Shown here piece after piece: positions 11,431 through 21,391 of a stretch of 64,000 nucleotides of DNA. The notes beneath the pieces were generated by a model. That model was not told where the DNA came from and ran no database searches. It saw nothing but the letters and a program-made list of their open reading frames with translations. Position 1 is the stretch's first letter, and every line of letters starts with the position of its first letter. Where the stretch lies: assembly GCA_014529385.2 (NCBI GenBank), contig CM043942.1, positions 437,001-501,000 on the forward strand, given 5' to 3'. Position numbers and translations under genes: made by a program. This DNA is from Adiantum capillus-veneris. Taxonomy: Eukaryota; Streptophyta; Polypodiopsida; Polypodiales; Pteridaceae.

Positions 11431-11550
11431 GTCTCGGTTCAAGAGATTAGGCTTCGGCTTAGCTCCATTCAAGAGATTAGGCTTAGGCTTGGCTCCGTTC
11501 AAGAGATTAGGCTTTGGTTTAGCTCCGTTCAAGAGATTAGGCTTTGTTAT
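11431..11550. repeat. 30-bp minisatellite, four copies
   Basis: Four head-to-tail 30-bp units occur at 11431, 11461, 11491 and 11521. The shared core is TTCAAGAGATTAGGCTT. Degenerate relatives (AAGAGATTAGGCTAAGCTC, GATTAAGAGGTTCAAG) extend upstream to about 11225. Because 30 is divisible by three, a repetitive plus-strand peptide frame stays open, but there is nothing to suggest it is a gene. Confidence 0.95.
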
Positions 11551-11657
11551 TTCTCCTCCGGAGAGAAGAGGATCCGTCCTCCAAAGAAGAGAACTTTCTA
11601 AACAAATGAGAGAGAGTTTTCGTAAAAGAGCGGAGAGCTCAAGAGGGAGTCATCCTC

Positions 11658-11726
11658 CTTTTTATATAGGTTGCATGCCTCTTTTCTAAATTTGGCCTAC
11701 CCATTAGCGATGTCGCTAATGGGTAG
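11658..11726 (-). promoter_or_regulatory. LTR promoter: TATA box with upstream dyad
   Basis: On the minus strand a perfect dyad with 14-bp arms (CTACCCATTAGCGA at 11697-11710 and its complement at 11713-11726, 2-bp spacer) lies about 25 bp upstream of the TATA box CCTATATAAAAAGG. A related dyad with ATTAGCGA..TCGCTA recurs at 20291-20308, again next to a TATA-like sequence, and half of it at 19963-19980. This placement fits a binding site in an LTR promoter. Confidence 0.5.
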
Positions 11727-11730
11727 CCAC

Positions 11731-12962
11731 CCTTATGACGTGGCAGGCGGGGTTTTGGACCTTTATGAAAAACAGCCGCGTTAGTGCCAAAATGCATTAT
11801 GAGGAGGTTCTGAGCCATTTTCGTCTCTGTGGCGAGCTCATCCGAATATCCGATTGGACGGTGCGAGTGACAAAACCCTGCTGCGCTGCCGTTGCTGCCG
11901 CAATGGCCCTCCCTTGCTTCCCTTCACACATTAAAAAAAAATCCCTTTGAATGGGCGGCCATTTCCTTGCTTGGACGGGCGCCCTTTTTAGCTAAATGGG
12001 CGGCCCTTTTAAGTTAGATGGCGGCCCTTTTTCCTTAGTAAGGGCAGGTGCCCCTTTTGATTAAGATTATTGGCCAAGTTTGCCCATTGGCGGCCATCAT
12101 TTGGTCCTAGTGGGAGGCGGAAACTCCTCATGGCTTCACATTGGGCATACATACCGACCATGCAATGTTGCAAAAGACTTCATGTCCGCTACACATGTCG
12201 GTCAAGGCAATGCCAAGCACAACATCTCTCTTAAGCACTCCCTGTCAACCATTTCATCATGAATGTGCTTTCCATTATCAATGGCTTCAATCACACTGCA
12301 AGCTTCAATCATATTGCAAGCTTCCAAAGTACCCATATACGCCACTCTGATACAATATCAGGCAAGGCATTGGTAAGCATAACACCTTTTCCCTAGCAGC
12401 CCCATCGAGCAACCTCATCATGAAATTTGTTGCCTCTACTGCGTTCCAAACCCTGGCTGCTACTGAAAATTCCAAAATGGCACACCGATCGAGCGGACTG
12501 GACTGGTACGGAATCGGCCCCCGCTGAATCTTAAACGGTCAATAACTTGACAACCGTAAATCCGATCTTTGATCTGAAAAGACCGATGCGCTCCTCAAAG
12601 TGAGCACTTCATGCCTGTATATTCATTTCAATTCTTTCACCTTAGCTGCAGTTGTCCAATCCGGTAGGATCTGCAATCGGGTTGAAATTTAAATTGCCAT
12701 AACTTCTTCACCGTAGCTCCAATTGACGAGTCATAAAGATAGATTGGTAGAGCACACCGAGCACTACACTTTAAGGTCACAATCTCCCATCAGTGTCCAC
12801 TTCAAGCATATAACTTTTTAGCATCATTAAGGCATGTTTTGGCCTTTTCAACCGCATTTGACATACATGCAACATTGAACTTGGCCTGTTACCAGGCCTT
12901 AATCACTGTTCATTAAACATATAAGCTTCAAAAAAACTTGATGTGCATTTTTCTCATCTTTC
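11731..12962. other. Unassigned non-coding stretch
   Basis: No coding unit is supported. There are repeated GGGCGGCC(A/C)TTTT phrases at 11950-12040, and a stretch at 12530-12790 of the type CCATAACTTCTTCACCG that resembles the leader of plant gypsy elements (compare GGCCATAACTTTCACA at about 60049 in the right-hand element). It is probably transposon leader or LTR debris. Confidence 0.4.
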
Positions 12963-14007
12963 TTAGCATGGGAGCAGAGCTGCATGACACCGTGTGAGTG
13001 CATTCATTGGTGCTATGTTTTTAGTTTGTGGTGTCCCATCGATAATCTCTATTAAGTTCAATGGTGTAGCCTTTGGGGTGTTTGGATTGTTAGGACATTG
13101 TGACATCAAATGATCTATGCCACAACAGTTAAAAGCGAGTATTGGCATTGGCAATGCACCCCCTTGACTTGTTTTCATTAGTGAAACATTATTTTGCATT
13201 CTAATAGGACACTCCGCTACTCGATGTGGTCCACCACATTTGTAGCACTGAAGACATGGTCTCCTAGAAAAACTATTGATGTTTTGACCTCTTGCTGCTA
13301 GAGCAGTGGCTTGATATACGGGTTTGATTTGTCCCTAATGGTCCTCCATGTAGTACTGGGGGCACACCTCAAGCATGTTGACTCCATAGGTGATACTAGA
13401 GTCTATGTCCGCTTCACAATCCAAATAAGTACTAGATGGCTCACAACCTACTTGGTTCATAAGTGTAACTCTTGGATGAGGGGGTTGTGGTCCTAGCATT
13501 GGAAGTGGCAATGGTGCCATTTGGAAAACATTTTGGGCTCTATGAACCATGTGCTATAATGACAATTGTTTCTCAACAGGTGGGGTAGGCATCAATGCAA
13601 GAACTAGAGGTGAGTCTGTCCAGGCTATAGGTGGTCTATTTTCAATGATGCATTTAAGCAGTAGGCAATCCTTAACTTCATGGCCATACCTACCACACAC
13701 TTTACAAGTCCCCTTAAGCTTCACTCTGAAAGTAGGGCATTCACTCGTACTATGTGGGCCCAAGAAAATTCAGCACAATTGTTGCTCCCTTCTTGGATAC
13801 ATATGAGTGTTTTGTGGAGCAAGACTACCACTAAGGCTTTCCTAGATAGCCTTGGTGATATCTGCCAAATTCATCTCAGATATTGATTGCTCTTTCATGA
13901 TTGGCTTTATTTTCATTGGCTCATGCCCTGATGCTTGCGAGCTACTAGACTTTGGCTCAATAGACACTCTTTGTCCTGCAATCATTAAACTATCTTCCAA
14001 TGGCAAG
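12963..14007 (-). pseudogene. Orphan gag with several zinc knuckles
   Basis: On the minus strand, a first part rich in Ser and Lys (SIEPKSSSSQASGHEPMK) is followed by CKVCGRYGHEVKDC (CX2CX4HX4C, 13700-13660 region), then CYKCGGPHRVAEC (about 13245-13205), then a damaged FNCCGIDHLMSQC (about 13130). Retroviral-type nucleocapsids usually have one or two knuckles, so three are unusual. Frames change between the segments (13554-13763, 13335-13550, 12963-13199). No protease or RT follows, as sequence ends in the unassigned stretch. It starts next to a partial LTR but may belong to a different element. Confidence 0.6.
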
Positions 14008-14128
14008 GGAAAATAGAACCTAGGAGTCCACCTCCCAACCACCCACTATATAGCATAGCTCCTAGCCCTTTGCCCTAGTTGGACTCCCTTTCCACACTGC
14101 CTAGCCCGGCCTTGCCATTGTCCTGACA
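14008..14128 (-). repeat. Partial 3' LTR of gypsy element
   Basis: On the minus strand the coding end is followed by the purine tract AAGGGGGGAGTAA and then TGTCAGGACAAT, the LTR start. A TATA-like GCTATATAGTGGG follows. The segment clearly matches the 173-bp LTRs of the element at 44391-49365, including the CTAGGAGCTA..TATATA and GGA(C/T)CC(T/C)AGGTTC parts. The last 50 or so bases are missing. Confidence 0.7.
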
Positions 14129-14500
14129 TTACTCCCCCCTTAAAGAAGAGTTTTCGTCCTCGAAAACAAAAGTGGGAAACTTCTTTTTAAGAACACTAAT
14201 GTTTCCCAAGTGGCACCTTCCTCAGGTCAATCTTTACACATGATTAATGCTTGTTGATGTACATGATGACGTGTACATAACTCATGATAATTGAGAACAC
14301 GTTCAGGCTCATGCGGTAAGGTAGGAGGTTCAATGAACTCAACCAAAATCTGTTGTTCAATGACATTGTCGTCCCCATGTAACCACTTACATAAACCGCT
14401 TACATGCAAAACCGCATGAATACGAGAATGTGTAGGTAGCAATAATTTGTAGGCACGATCACCTACTCGCTTGAGTATTTTGAAAGGCCCACAATATCGG
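14129..14500 (-). pseudogene. Gypsy integrase C terminus with chromodomain-like end
   Basis: The coding sense reads LPTHSRIHAVLHVSGL then QQILVEFIEPPTLPHEPE, then past a stop GATWENISVLKKKFPTFVFEDE. The arrangement HP.FHVS.LK....E..LPPEPE..L......TWE....L...FP.F matches the chromodomain tail of plant gypsy elements, though the domain is short. Matching, more decayed sequence occurs at 44580-44790. Confidence 0.7.
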
Positions 14501-15370
14501 GGAGATAATTTAGGTGTTTTTCCAAGTTTTCAGACTTTTTAAATGTTCTGGAACATGTAAAAACCCTTCCTCTCCTTCCTCAAAGGTAACTTGCCAACGT
14601 TTCTCATCAGCATACTTCTTATACGAATCCTGCGCTTGTTGGACATTTTGACAAGCCAGTTTCAGCATATCCATGTGGTCTTGGAGAAAAGCCTTAACCT
14701 GTTGGAGCTTTTTGGTTGCCAACCCCACCGTAATAGGTGACCTAGGTTGAAACCCAGACATGAGCATGAAAGGACTAAATCTAGTTGTGACATGCTTAGC
14801 ATTGTGTAGGAAAACTTGAGAATAGGTAAGTATTCTTCCCAGTCTGACTGTTTTTTGCTGATGTATACTCTTAGCATATCCTCTAGAACTTGGTTAACTC
14901 ATTTAGTCTGACCATCTGTTTCTGGATGATCAACTGTACTGAGGTTTAGTTCTGTACCCAATCGTTTAAACACAGCCCTCTAAAAGTGACTGCTAAACTT
15001 GAAATCACGATCACTAAGAATGCTACTTGGCAAACCATAGAACTTGTATAGGTTGTCCACAAATAACTTGTCTAGTTCTGGTGTCTTAACCGTTGATTTG
15101 GTTGGGATAAACTTACACAGTTTGGTCAACCGATCTACTACCACCCACATCGAGTCATGACCTCGTACAATGGTTGGTAAACCCACAATAAAGTCCATAG
15201 AGATACTTTCCCATTTTCCATTGGGAATATCCAAAGGATGAAAGATTCCTTCTGCTTTCAGGCACTCTGCTTTGTTAAATTGACATTTTTGGCAATGCAA
15301 GACATAAGATTGAACAAAGCCATGTATACCTGGCCAGTAAAACTATGGTCATATGAGAGCATAAGTTTTT
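14501..15370 (-). pseudogene. Gypsy integrase
   Basis: The N-terminal Cys pair is CQKCQFNKAEC (about 15290), and the core has SMDFIVGLPTIVRGHDSMWV with the first Asp, and LSDRDFKFSSHF with the second (about 15000). The Glu-containing block falls in a damaged part (14990-14880) where frame changes occur. The downstream helical tail (AFLQDHMDMLKLACQNVQQAQ, 14510-14767) precedes the chromodomain-like end. Confidence 0.8.
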
Positions 15371-15499
15371 CTAATACCTTGGTGCCCTGCACTTGGACTA
15401 TCATGACATTCATAAAGAATTTGGGACCAAATGTCTACGTCCGTCGGTACACAAACTCTCCCCTTATGGATCAGGTACCCATTGTCAATGGTGAAATGC

Positions 15500-16290
15500 T
15501 TGCATCGCTATAGTTCATCACTCGATAGAGGAGAACTAGGTGTGGAGGTTAACGTTACACTACCATCATTGGGGTGAGAAGGATCCCTCATTTGTACATG
15601 GATCCAAACTTTGGAATATGCTTCATCATGCTCATATTTGCCTTTGAGAGAATCCAAAAATTCACTACAAAGTTTCATTAACAAGAGAGAATTGATCTCC
15701 GGCATACGGCTTAGAGTGTCAGCCACCACATTGTATTGACCTTTACGATACCTGAGCTTGACGTCATATTCCTGAAGAATCTCGGCCCACCTGGATTTCC
15801 GACCCTTCAAATACGTTTGTTGTGTAAACCGTTTGATGCTTTCATGGTCAAACACAATCTCAAACTGAGCACCATACAGATAATGCTACCATGTTTTTAA
15901 GGTAGACACTATTGCATAGAGCTCCTCATAAGCAGAGTAGTTTTGCTGAGTTGCATCAAGCTTCTTGATTTCAAATGCAATTGGCCATCCGTCTTATAAT
16001 AGGACTGCTCCAATAGCACGGTCACTAGCATCCGTTTCCAAAACGAATGGTTTCAAAGGATCTACAATAGCTAGTATGGGAGCTGTAGCTAATGCATCCT
16101 TGAGCATATCGAAATTGTTCTGTTGAGTGGGTCCCCATTGAAAAGCTTTCCCTTTTCCTTTCAGTTGATCCGTCATGGGAACAACAATATTAGCATAGTT
16201 TTTAACGAACCTTCTGTAAAAACTTGCAAATCCTAAAAAAGTATGTAACTCTTCCAGATTTTTAGGAAAGGCCATTTGCGGATTGTATCC
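15500..16290 (-). pseudogene. Gypsy RNase H and RT connection
   Basis: Connection motifs AFPKNLEELHTFLGFASFYRR and the RNase H start LKPFVLETDASDRAIGAVLL lie at 15994-16275; DASD.A.GAVL is the consensus catalytic block. The remaining RNase H and its tether (WAEILQEYDVKLRYRKGQ, NVVADTLSR) lie at 15508-15855. A decayed middle part (15860-15990) separates them. Confidence 0.85.
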
Positions 16291-16317
16291 ACTTTGGATT
16301 GATCCATATATAGCCCA

Positions 16318-16922
16318 TTAGCTGAAAATAACATGCCCCAGATAGTGAATTTCTTCTTTCAAAAAGTCACACTTACATTCCTTGGCATATGAATTATTTG
16401 TTCGTAACAACTCGAACACCTGCCTTAGATGTTGTAAGTGTTCTTCTTCAGAAGCAATGTAGACTAGAATGTCATCAAGAAAAATGATGAAAATTTTTCC
16501 CAAGTACGGCTTCAAGACACTATCCATAAGTGTCATGAATGTTGCATGCACATTGGTTAACCCAAAGGGCATCACCAAAAACTCGTAGTATCCAAACCTT
16601 GTTCAAAATGCAGTTTTGGATATATCAGCAAGTCGAATACGGACTTGGTGATAACCTAACTGCAAGTCTATTTTCGTAAAAATGCGAGCACGAGTGAGTT
16701 TGTTCAACAACTCATCCACTTGTGGCAATGGGTACTTGTTCTTAACCGTAACGACATTTAAGCCACATTTAACCGTAACCACATTTAAGCCATGGTAGTC
16801 TACGAACATGCGCATACTAACGTCTTTTTTTTTCACTAATAGGATAGGAGAAGCCCATGGTGAAGAACAGGGTTGTATAAACCCTCTGCTTAGGTAGTCA
16901 GCAAGTTGGCGTTGGAGAGGGG
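16318..16922 (-). pseudogene. Gypsy reverse transcriptase
   Basis: Blocks seen are SSPWASPILLVKKKD, MFVDYHGLN, YPLPQVDELL, FTKIDLQLGYHQVRI (first catalytic Asp), MVMPFGLTN and IIFLDDILVY (YxDD block as F-L-D-D). All catalytic residues are present. A 27-bp in-frame duplication repeats GLNVVTVK (16741-16794). Coding sequence ends abruptly at about 16922, just before the RT start, so protease and gag are lost. Confidence 0.9.
16741..16794 (-). repeat. 27-bp in-frame duplication inside RT
   Basis: Two adjacent units, TTAACCGTAACGACATTTAA and TTAACCGTAACCACATTTAA, each followed by GCCA, differ at one base in this part and insert nine extra residues between the VDY.GLN block and YPLP. Confidence 0.9.
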
Positions 16923-17130
16923 GAATGGGGTATTATGCTCGACAAAAACACAAGGGCCTCTCTATAGCTCAGGGTATCCACAGCACCCCTATCCTCTCAG
17001 AAAACACCTTCAAAACACTTTACACTAGCAAACCATCGCTTGCTAAGTTTTCACTGCTCATATACTCCACAAACCCACTACACAATGCACACCTACATGC
17101 CATGGCGTGTCTCCACCCTTACACACACAT
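16923..17130. other. Unassigned flank of gag-only LTR element
   Basis: No ORF or known motif is seen. It is the left neighbour of the element at 17131-19505; the right neighbour starts at 19506. Both are rich in CACAC, consistent with once having been contiguous. Confidence 0.4.
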
Positions 17131-17328
17131 TGTTGGGTTCAAGCCCTTGTTGGTCAGCCCGTGAGAACAAGACTCAAAGCATGCAGCTATAGACCATCAT
17201 ATTAGCTGATTTTGCATGAGAAAAAAGGTGTGGTTGATATCACCTTACCAAAGCTATGTAAGGACCTTATTTGTTAATAGAATTATAGAGAGTAGAGTGT
17301 GTTTTCTTTCTCTGCATACTGTGTCAAG

Positions 17329-17366
<38 letters not shown>

Positions 17367-17416
17367 CCCTCTTCTGGATCTGCACCACCATGGCTTCATA
17401 GCCTTGAGCTCCAACA
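17131..17416 (+). repeat. 5' LTR of gag-only element
   Basis: The LTR starts TGTTGGGTTC and ends CCAACA. It holds a CT microsatellite (about 17334-17363) that is much shorter in the 3' copy, which accounts for most of the length difference between the LTRs. Confidence 0.9.
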
Positions 17417-17984
17417 ACTTGTATCAGATCCATAAGAGCTTGCCCCGGTCTCGGCTCGACTCGATGCTTCGTGGGTACAGCCGCCTATCGACCAGCACGA
17501 TTTCAGCCGCAATTAGTTGCAATAGAATCGCCTTGGCCTTGTGATGATTTTGCGACACAAAGGTTCCCTCTGGTTCGGCCTTCTCCACCTGCTGCAAGCA
17601 ATAAAGCAATAACGCGCCATTTGTTCTACTGCAGAAAAAAATCGATTTTTGTTTAATTGAGATTTTCACAATATACATTCACATTCCAGTGACCATTTAA
17701 TTTGGTCCGAGGGCTTACATAATCGAGATTCCCACCCTTGCAAAACCCTTGCAAAATCAGCTATGCTACACTGCTTGCAAGCTGTGCTCGGTGTTCGATT
17801 ATGGTTTTCTCAGCATTCGATCATGTTGACGACGACGACTTCAAAACAGTAAATTGACATATAGTATAAGTCATATTTTAAAGCTTCGACACCTTTGCTT
17901 CGGAATTTCGTAAGTTGATTGGAATTTCTGCTACAAGTTAAATCTGACCGAACCTTTACCTTCTTTTATTTTAAAGATCTCAAC

Positions 17985-18882
17985 ATGGCACCAAAAGTCG
18001 ACAAGTTCAATGGATCTGGCTTCCATACTTGGCAGATCAAAGTTAAAGGCTATTTGATGCAGGAAAACTTATGGAACGTGGTCAAGCCTCTCGCAGCCAA
18101 CGAATCTGGAACATCCGCTACAGCTACAAGGGCATTATTGGCTGAGCTACAAAGGAAAGACGAACAAGCTTTTAGTATTATCCTAACCTCCTTAGAAGAC
18201 AATTTTATTCATTATTTGGATGATGTTGATTCTTCAAGTGCTGCCTGGATAGATTTAGAGAAGCTTTTCGGTGCCAAAGCTAAGTATTCAAAAATGAGTT
18301 TAAAAATGGAATTATATTCCATCCGTATGCGTGAAGATGAAAATATTGTAACTTTAGCCAATAGACTGAAGAGTATTAGAACTCAACTTGTTTATGTCGA
18401 AGCTTCAGTACCAGAAGAAGATCTCATAGACATTTTGTTAAAAAGTTTGACTGAAAAATTTCATCAGATTGTTACTGTTTTAAAAGAGAAAGATCCGCTA
18501 CCCTCCTTGGATGGTATCATCAATTCATTGCAGGAAGAAGAACGCAGGGTACCTAGTACCAATTCTATTCTTATTCCCAGTGCATATACAGTCTCGAATG
18601 CCGTATCCCCACCAGTTCTTCTGATACTTCCAGTGCATATGTAGTCACTAAATGTGCTGCTACAACAACTTCATCTCAACCATTCAATGGAACCAGAACT
18701 TGTGCCATTGTGGGCACAACAATCATCAGACGAAAGACTATTTCAAGAAGAGTCCTTGTGTTCACTGTGGTAAAACAAATCATCCGTCAAATAAGTACTT
18801 TCAAAAGGGAAAAACTCAAATTCATGTGGTTGAGGGAGACACTGAATCTCCAATATATTCTCTTGATGAGGAAATTTATTAG
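17985..18882 (+). pseudogene. Copia gag with zinc knuckles
   Basis: The start at 17985 gives MAPKVDKFNGSGFHTWQIKV, the typical N terminus of copia gag (family UBN2/Retrotran_gag_2); the frame is also open upstream to 17919. The capsid part runs about 210 codons with LLKSLTEKFHQIVTVLKEKD near its end. A frameshift follows at about 18640, and the knuckles are read in another frame: CHCGHNNHQTKDY and CVHCGKTNHPSNKYF, each with the last Cys replaced by Tyr. Thus the RNA-binding part looks defective. The capsid part remains open over more than 700 bp. Confidence 0.85.
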
Positions 18883-19243
18883 ATCAACTATTTTCATGTT
18901 GTTTAGTCAAAATAAATTGTACGGGTTATAGACACTGCCACAAAGATAAGTGGTAAGACCTCCCAATTTTTATCAGTTCTCAGCCCTTTTTGTTGCACTC
19001 TCATGAGGTTACTGGGTACACCATAAACCCAAGGTTTGGCAGTGAACAAAAAACTCCATTTTTGGTAGCTAACTTTTTTGACCTACACCCTATCTGTTCA
19101 AGGGGGGTTACTGATCTAGCACCAGGTTATGGATACACTAGAAATCCTTGGTTGTGAGAAAACCTAAAACTCACGGTTGACGAGTACACCAAAAACTTGA
19201 GGTATCATGAGTTTCTTGTCTAGTTCGGGCTTGAGGGGGGGAT

Positions 19244-19505
19244 TGTTGGGTTCAAGCCCTTGTCGGTCAGCCCGTGAGAAAAAGACTCATGCAGCTATAG
19301 ACCATCAGATTAGCTGAGTTTGCATGAGGAAAAAGGTGTGGTTGATATCACCTTACCAAAGCTATGTAAGGACCTTATTTTTTAATAGAATTATAGAAAG
19401 TAGCATGTGTTTCTTTCTCTGCATACTGTGTCGAGTTCCTCTCTCTGTCTCTGGTCCCTCTTCTTGCTCTGCACCACCATGGCTTCATAACCTCAAGCTC
19501 CAACA
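19244..19505 (+). repeat. 3' LTR of gag-only element
   Basis: It is preceded by a polypurine tract at 19231-19243 and ends CTCCAACA. It matches the 5' LTR closely, with scattered substitutions and the contracted CT repeat. Confidence 0.9.
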
Positions 19506-20510
19506 CACACAGCCAATCAATCTCACTCTCTTGCGCAAAACACCGTCGATCCGGGGGGGGCATACACATCCACACATCCGACACCGAGGGCAAACATGAA
19601 AGCAGGAGAAAGAGAAGGGTGGAAGGGGAAACAATAGCAAGAGGAGGCAAAGGTGGCTTGATTGCACTTCAAAAAACATGTACACTGGCTTCCACTGCCA
19701 TCACCATGGCCATTTTCAATAAAAAGTTACAAAGGGCCTAGCTTGCTAGAAAATTCCACTTTGCAGGCTTCAAACGGCACCAAAAAATGCAAGGAAAAGT
19801 CCCTAATTTGATCCAATTTTGACTTTTATAGAAGGTGCCCTTAATTTGGGAATTTGCATTTTCATTGGTCCATCTAGCATCTTGATTTGGCATTTTTTGG
19901 GAAGGAGGCACCGCCTTGCTCTATCTGCTTTCTTCCTCTCTCTTTTGCACTTGGGGGGGGGCCATTAGCGATGTCACTATTGCCCCCTAGGCATTTTTTA
20001 CTTTTTTACTTTTTTCCTCCTTCATTTTTTACCCGTTTGTGGGCCTAGCTTTGCACTGCTCTACTAGTTTGACTTTGACTCTCTCTCTCTTTCTCTCTCT
20101 ATCCGCTTCTCTTTGGTCCGGCTTTCATCTCATCCGGCCTTGCCTTGAAGTGGGCTCACTTTAAACCCTTGGTCACTTTGCATTTGACCCTTGCTCGGAT
20201 GGCATTTTCTTTGAGTTCCCTTGCTTTGCCTTGTACGCCTGGAGGATTTCTTCTCGCGGGACATTCCCCTTAAATAGACCCCGAGGAGGCATTAGCGATA
20301 TCGCTAGTGCTCTCCCCCCTTCAAGCTTTCAAAAAAGGCCACTGTCGCGGGAACAAGCCCCCATTGGGCCTACCATGTCATTAGTGGACCGCGCGCATCA
20401 CCTCTCTCTCCCTCGGGCGTGCGCCCTGTGGCGCCCCCAGCACCGGCCGAAACTCGTCACGCACAACTGCGCAGAGCCGCAAGCGGCCCGGGCACCCTCC
20501 TCTGACTTAT
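19506..20510. other. Unassigned promoter- or LTR-like stretch
   Basis: No coding sequence is supported. It has C/T-rich runs, a G run (19952-19961), and a dyad TAGCGATATCGCTA at 20293-20306 with a TATA-like CTATTTAAGG on the minus strand about 20 bp away (20270-20280). A half version of this dyad is at 19963-19980. It cuts ORF-X copy B at about 20510, so it is probably LTR material of an insertion. Confidence 0.4.
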
Positions 20511-21391
20511 ACTTCTGTTTTCTGATCTAGTGGTTTGTGGAGAAGGTTGAGCTACGATTATCCAAGTATTTTGATCTGGGACTGGTGGCAAGTTGTCGGC
20601 CATTCCAATAGCATGATATGAAATCCTTATCAGAACTTCTAGAGCACTCAGATATGTTATCTTTCCTTCCTTCTTTGTGCTCTTGAGCATTGTGAGCATG
20701 TACTGTGTGTGATTTATAGCCTGCGTTGCTGTCGACTTCAACACTTGCATGTGAAAGTAGTTGCAACTACATGATTTGGAGTTGTGTATCTCAGAGGTAT
20801 AATCTTTGAAAGGAAGTGGAAGTTATGGTGATAAAGACAAACTAGATCCTCCGCTTGCCTTAGAATGAGATTGGAGAAGGTGGGGGTAGCTGTATCCTTG
20901 GTGAAAGTACCTGATGTCTTCCTATCCCTGGCTCTCATTGTCATCCCTTCTGTTGGTATCTTCAGTGCCTCGACAACTATGGCCTTGCTAATCACCACTT
21001 CAACCTTTTTCCCTTATTGATCTGTGATCTGAACAGTTCCATCTTCCTTGATTATGGATAATAGCTCATAGTCTCTTTGAAAATCAACTCCACAAGGCTC
21101 TTGGTCATATCACTCTCAAAGTCAGTCTTTTGTTTTATTCTTTAGTCTCTGGCCTTGCAACTACATCATAGACTTCTTTGGGTAATAATTGCAATTCTAC
21201 CGGGTGTCCATCTTCACTCTTAAATCTTCCTGTGAAGACTGTAGTGTTGTTTTCCTCTAGTTGTTCCTTAGACAGGTAGGTCGCCTTGGCCGTTTTCACA
21301 GAGCTCAGCTCTAGATGGTATGGTGGCAATTCTTGGAGCTTTTCTTTCTGAGACATCCACTTCCTGGCCTTCTTAGCTGATTGCACTATAT
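20511..21391 (-). pseudogene. ORF-X copy B, N-terminal part
   Basis: The coding sense starts after a likely splice acceptor (CTCCTAACAG just upstream, 21392-21401) and reads QSAKKARKWMSQKEKLQELP, then LLPKEVYDVVARPETKE (to 21135), past stops, VEALKIPTEGMTMRARDRK (20738-20998) and KSTKKEGKITYLSALEVL, DNLPPVPDQNTWI (20457-20750). All of these have counterparts in copy C at 40415-41509, and the last part also in copy A. Sequence diverges at about 20510, where unrelated GC-rich sequence replaces the acidic and coiled-coil regions. Several stops break it. Confidence 0.7.

Larger units (their letters stand above)
10860..11730 (-). repeat. LTR-like region upstream of minus-strand gag
   Basis: The stretch sits immediately before the gag start, holds no coding sequence, and on the minus strand has a TATA box (CCTATATAAAAAGG, 11658-11671), a tandem minisatellite and a long dyad. 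The sequence TTGGTGAACCCGACGC at about 10880-10905 on the minus strand could be a primer binding site placed after an LTR end reading CCCCGACA, but I cannot match it to a tRNA with certainty. No second LTR is in the window, so the boundaries are approximate. Confidence 0.5.
17131..19505 (+). mobile_element. Gag-only copia-like LTR element (TR-GAG type)
   Basis: Two direct LTRs (17131-17416 and 19244-19505) enclose 1.83 kb that codes only for gag and its zinc knuckles; there is no protease, integrase, RT or RNase H. Both LTRs start TGTTGGGTTCAAGCCC and end CTCCAACA, so their termini are inverted repeats. A purine tract (TTGAGGGGGGGAT) lies immediately before the 3' LTR. After the 5' LTR comes ACTTGTATCAGATCC, close to the copia initiator-Met-tRNA primer binding site. 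The flanks CACAT and CACAC match at four of five bases. Such elements are known in plants as TR-GAG and depend on other elements for replication. Confidence 0.85.

Noticed and set aside
11401-11689. Plus-strand repetitive ORFs coding for a FKRLGFGLAP-like repeat
   Set aside because: They are the by-product of a 30-bp minisatellite, lack any start context, and lie in a non-coding LTR-like region.
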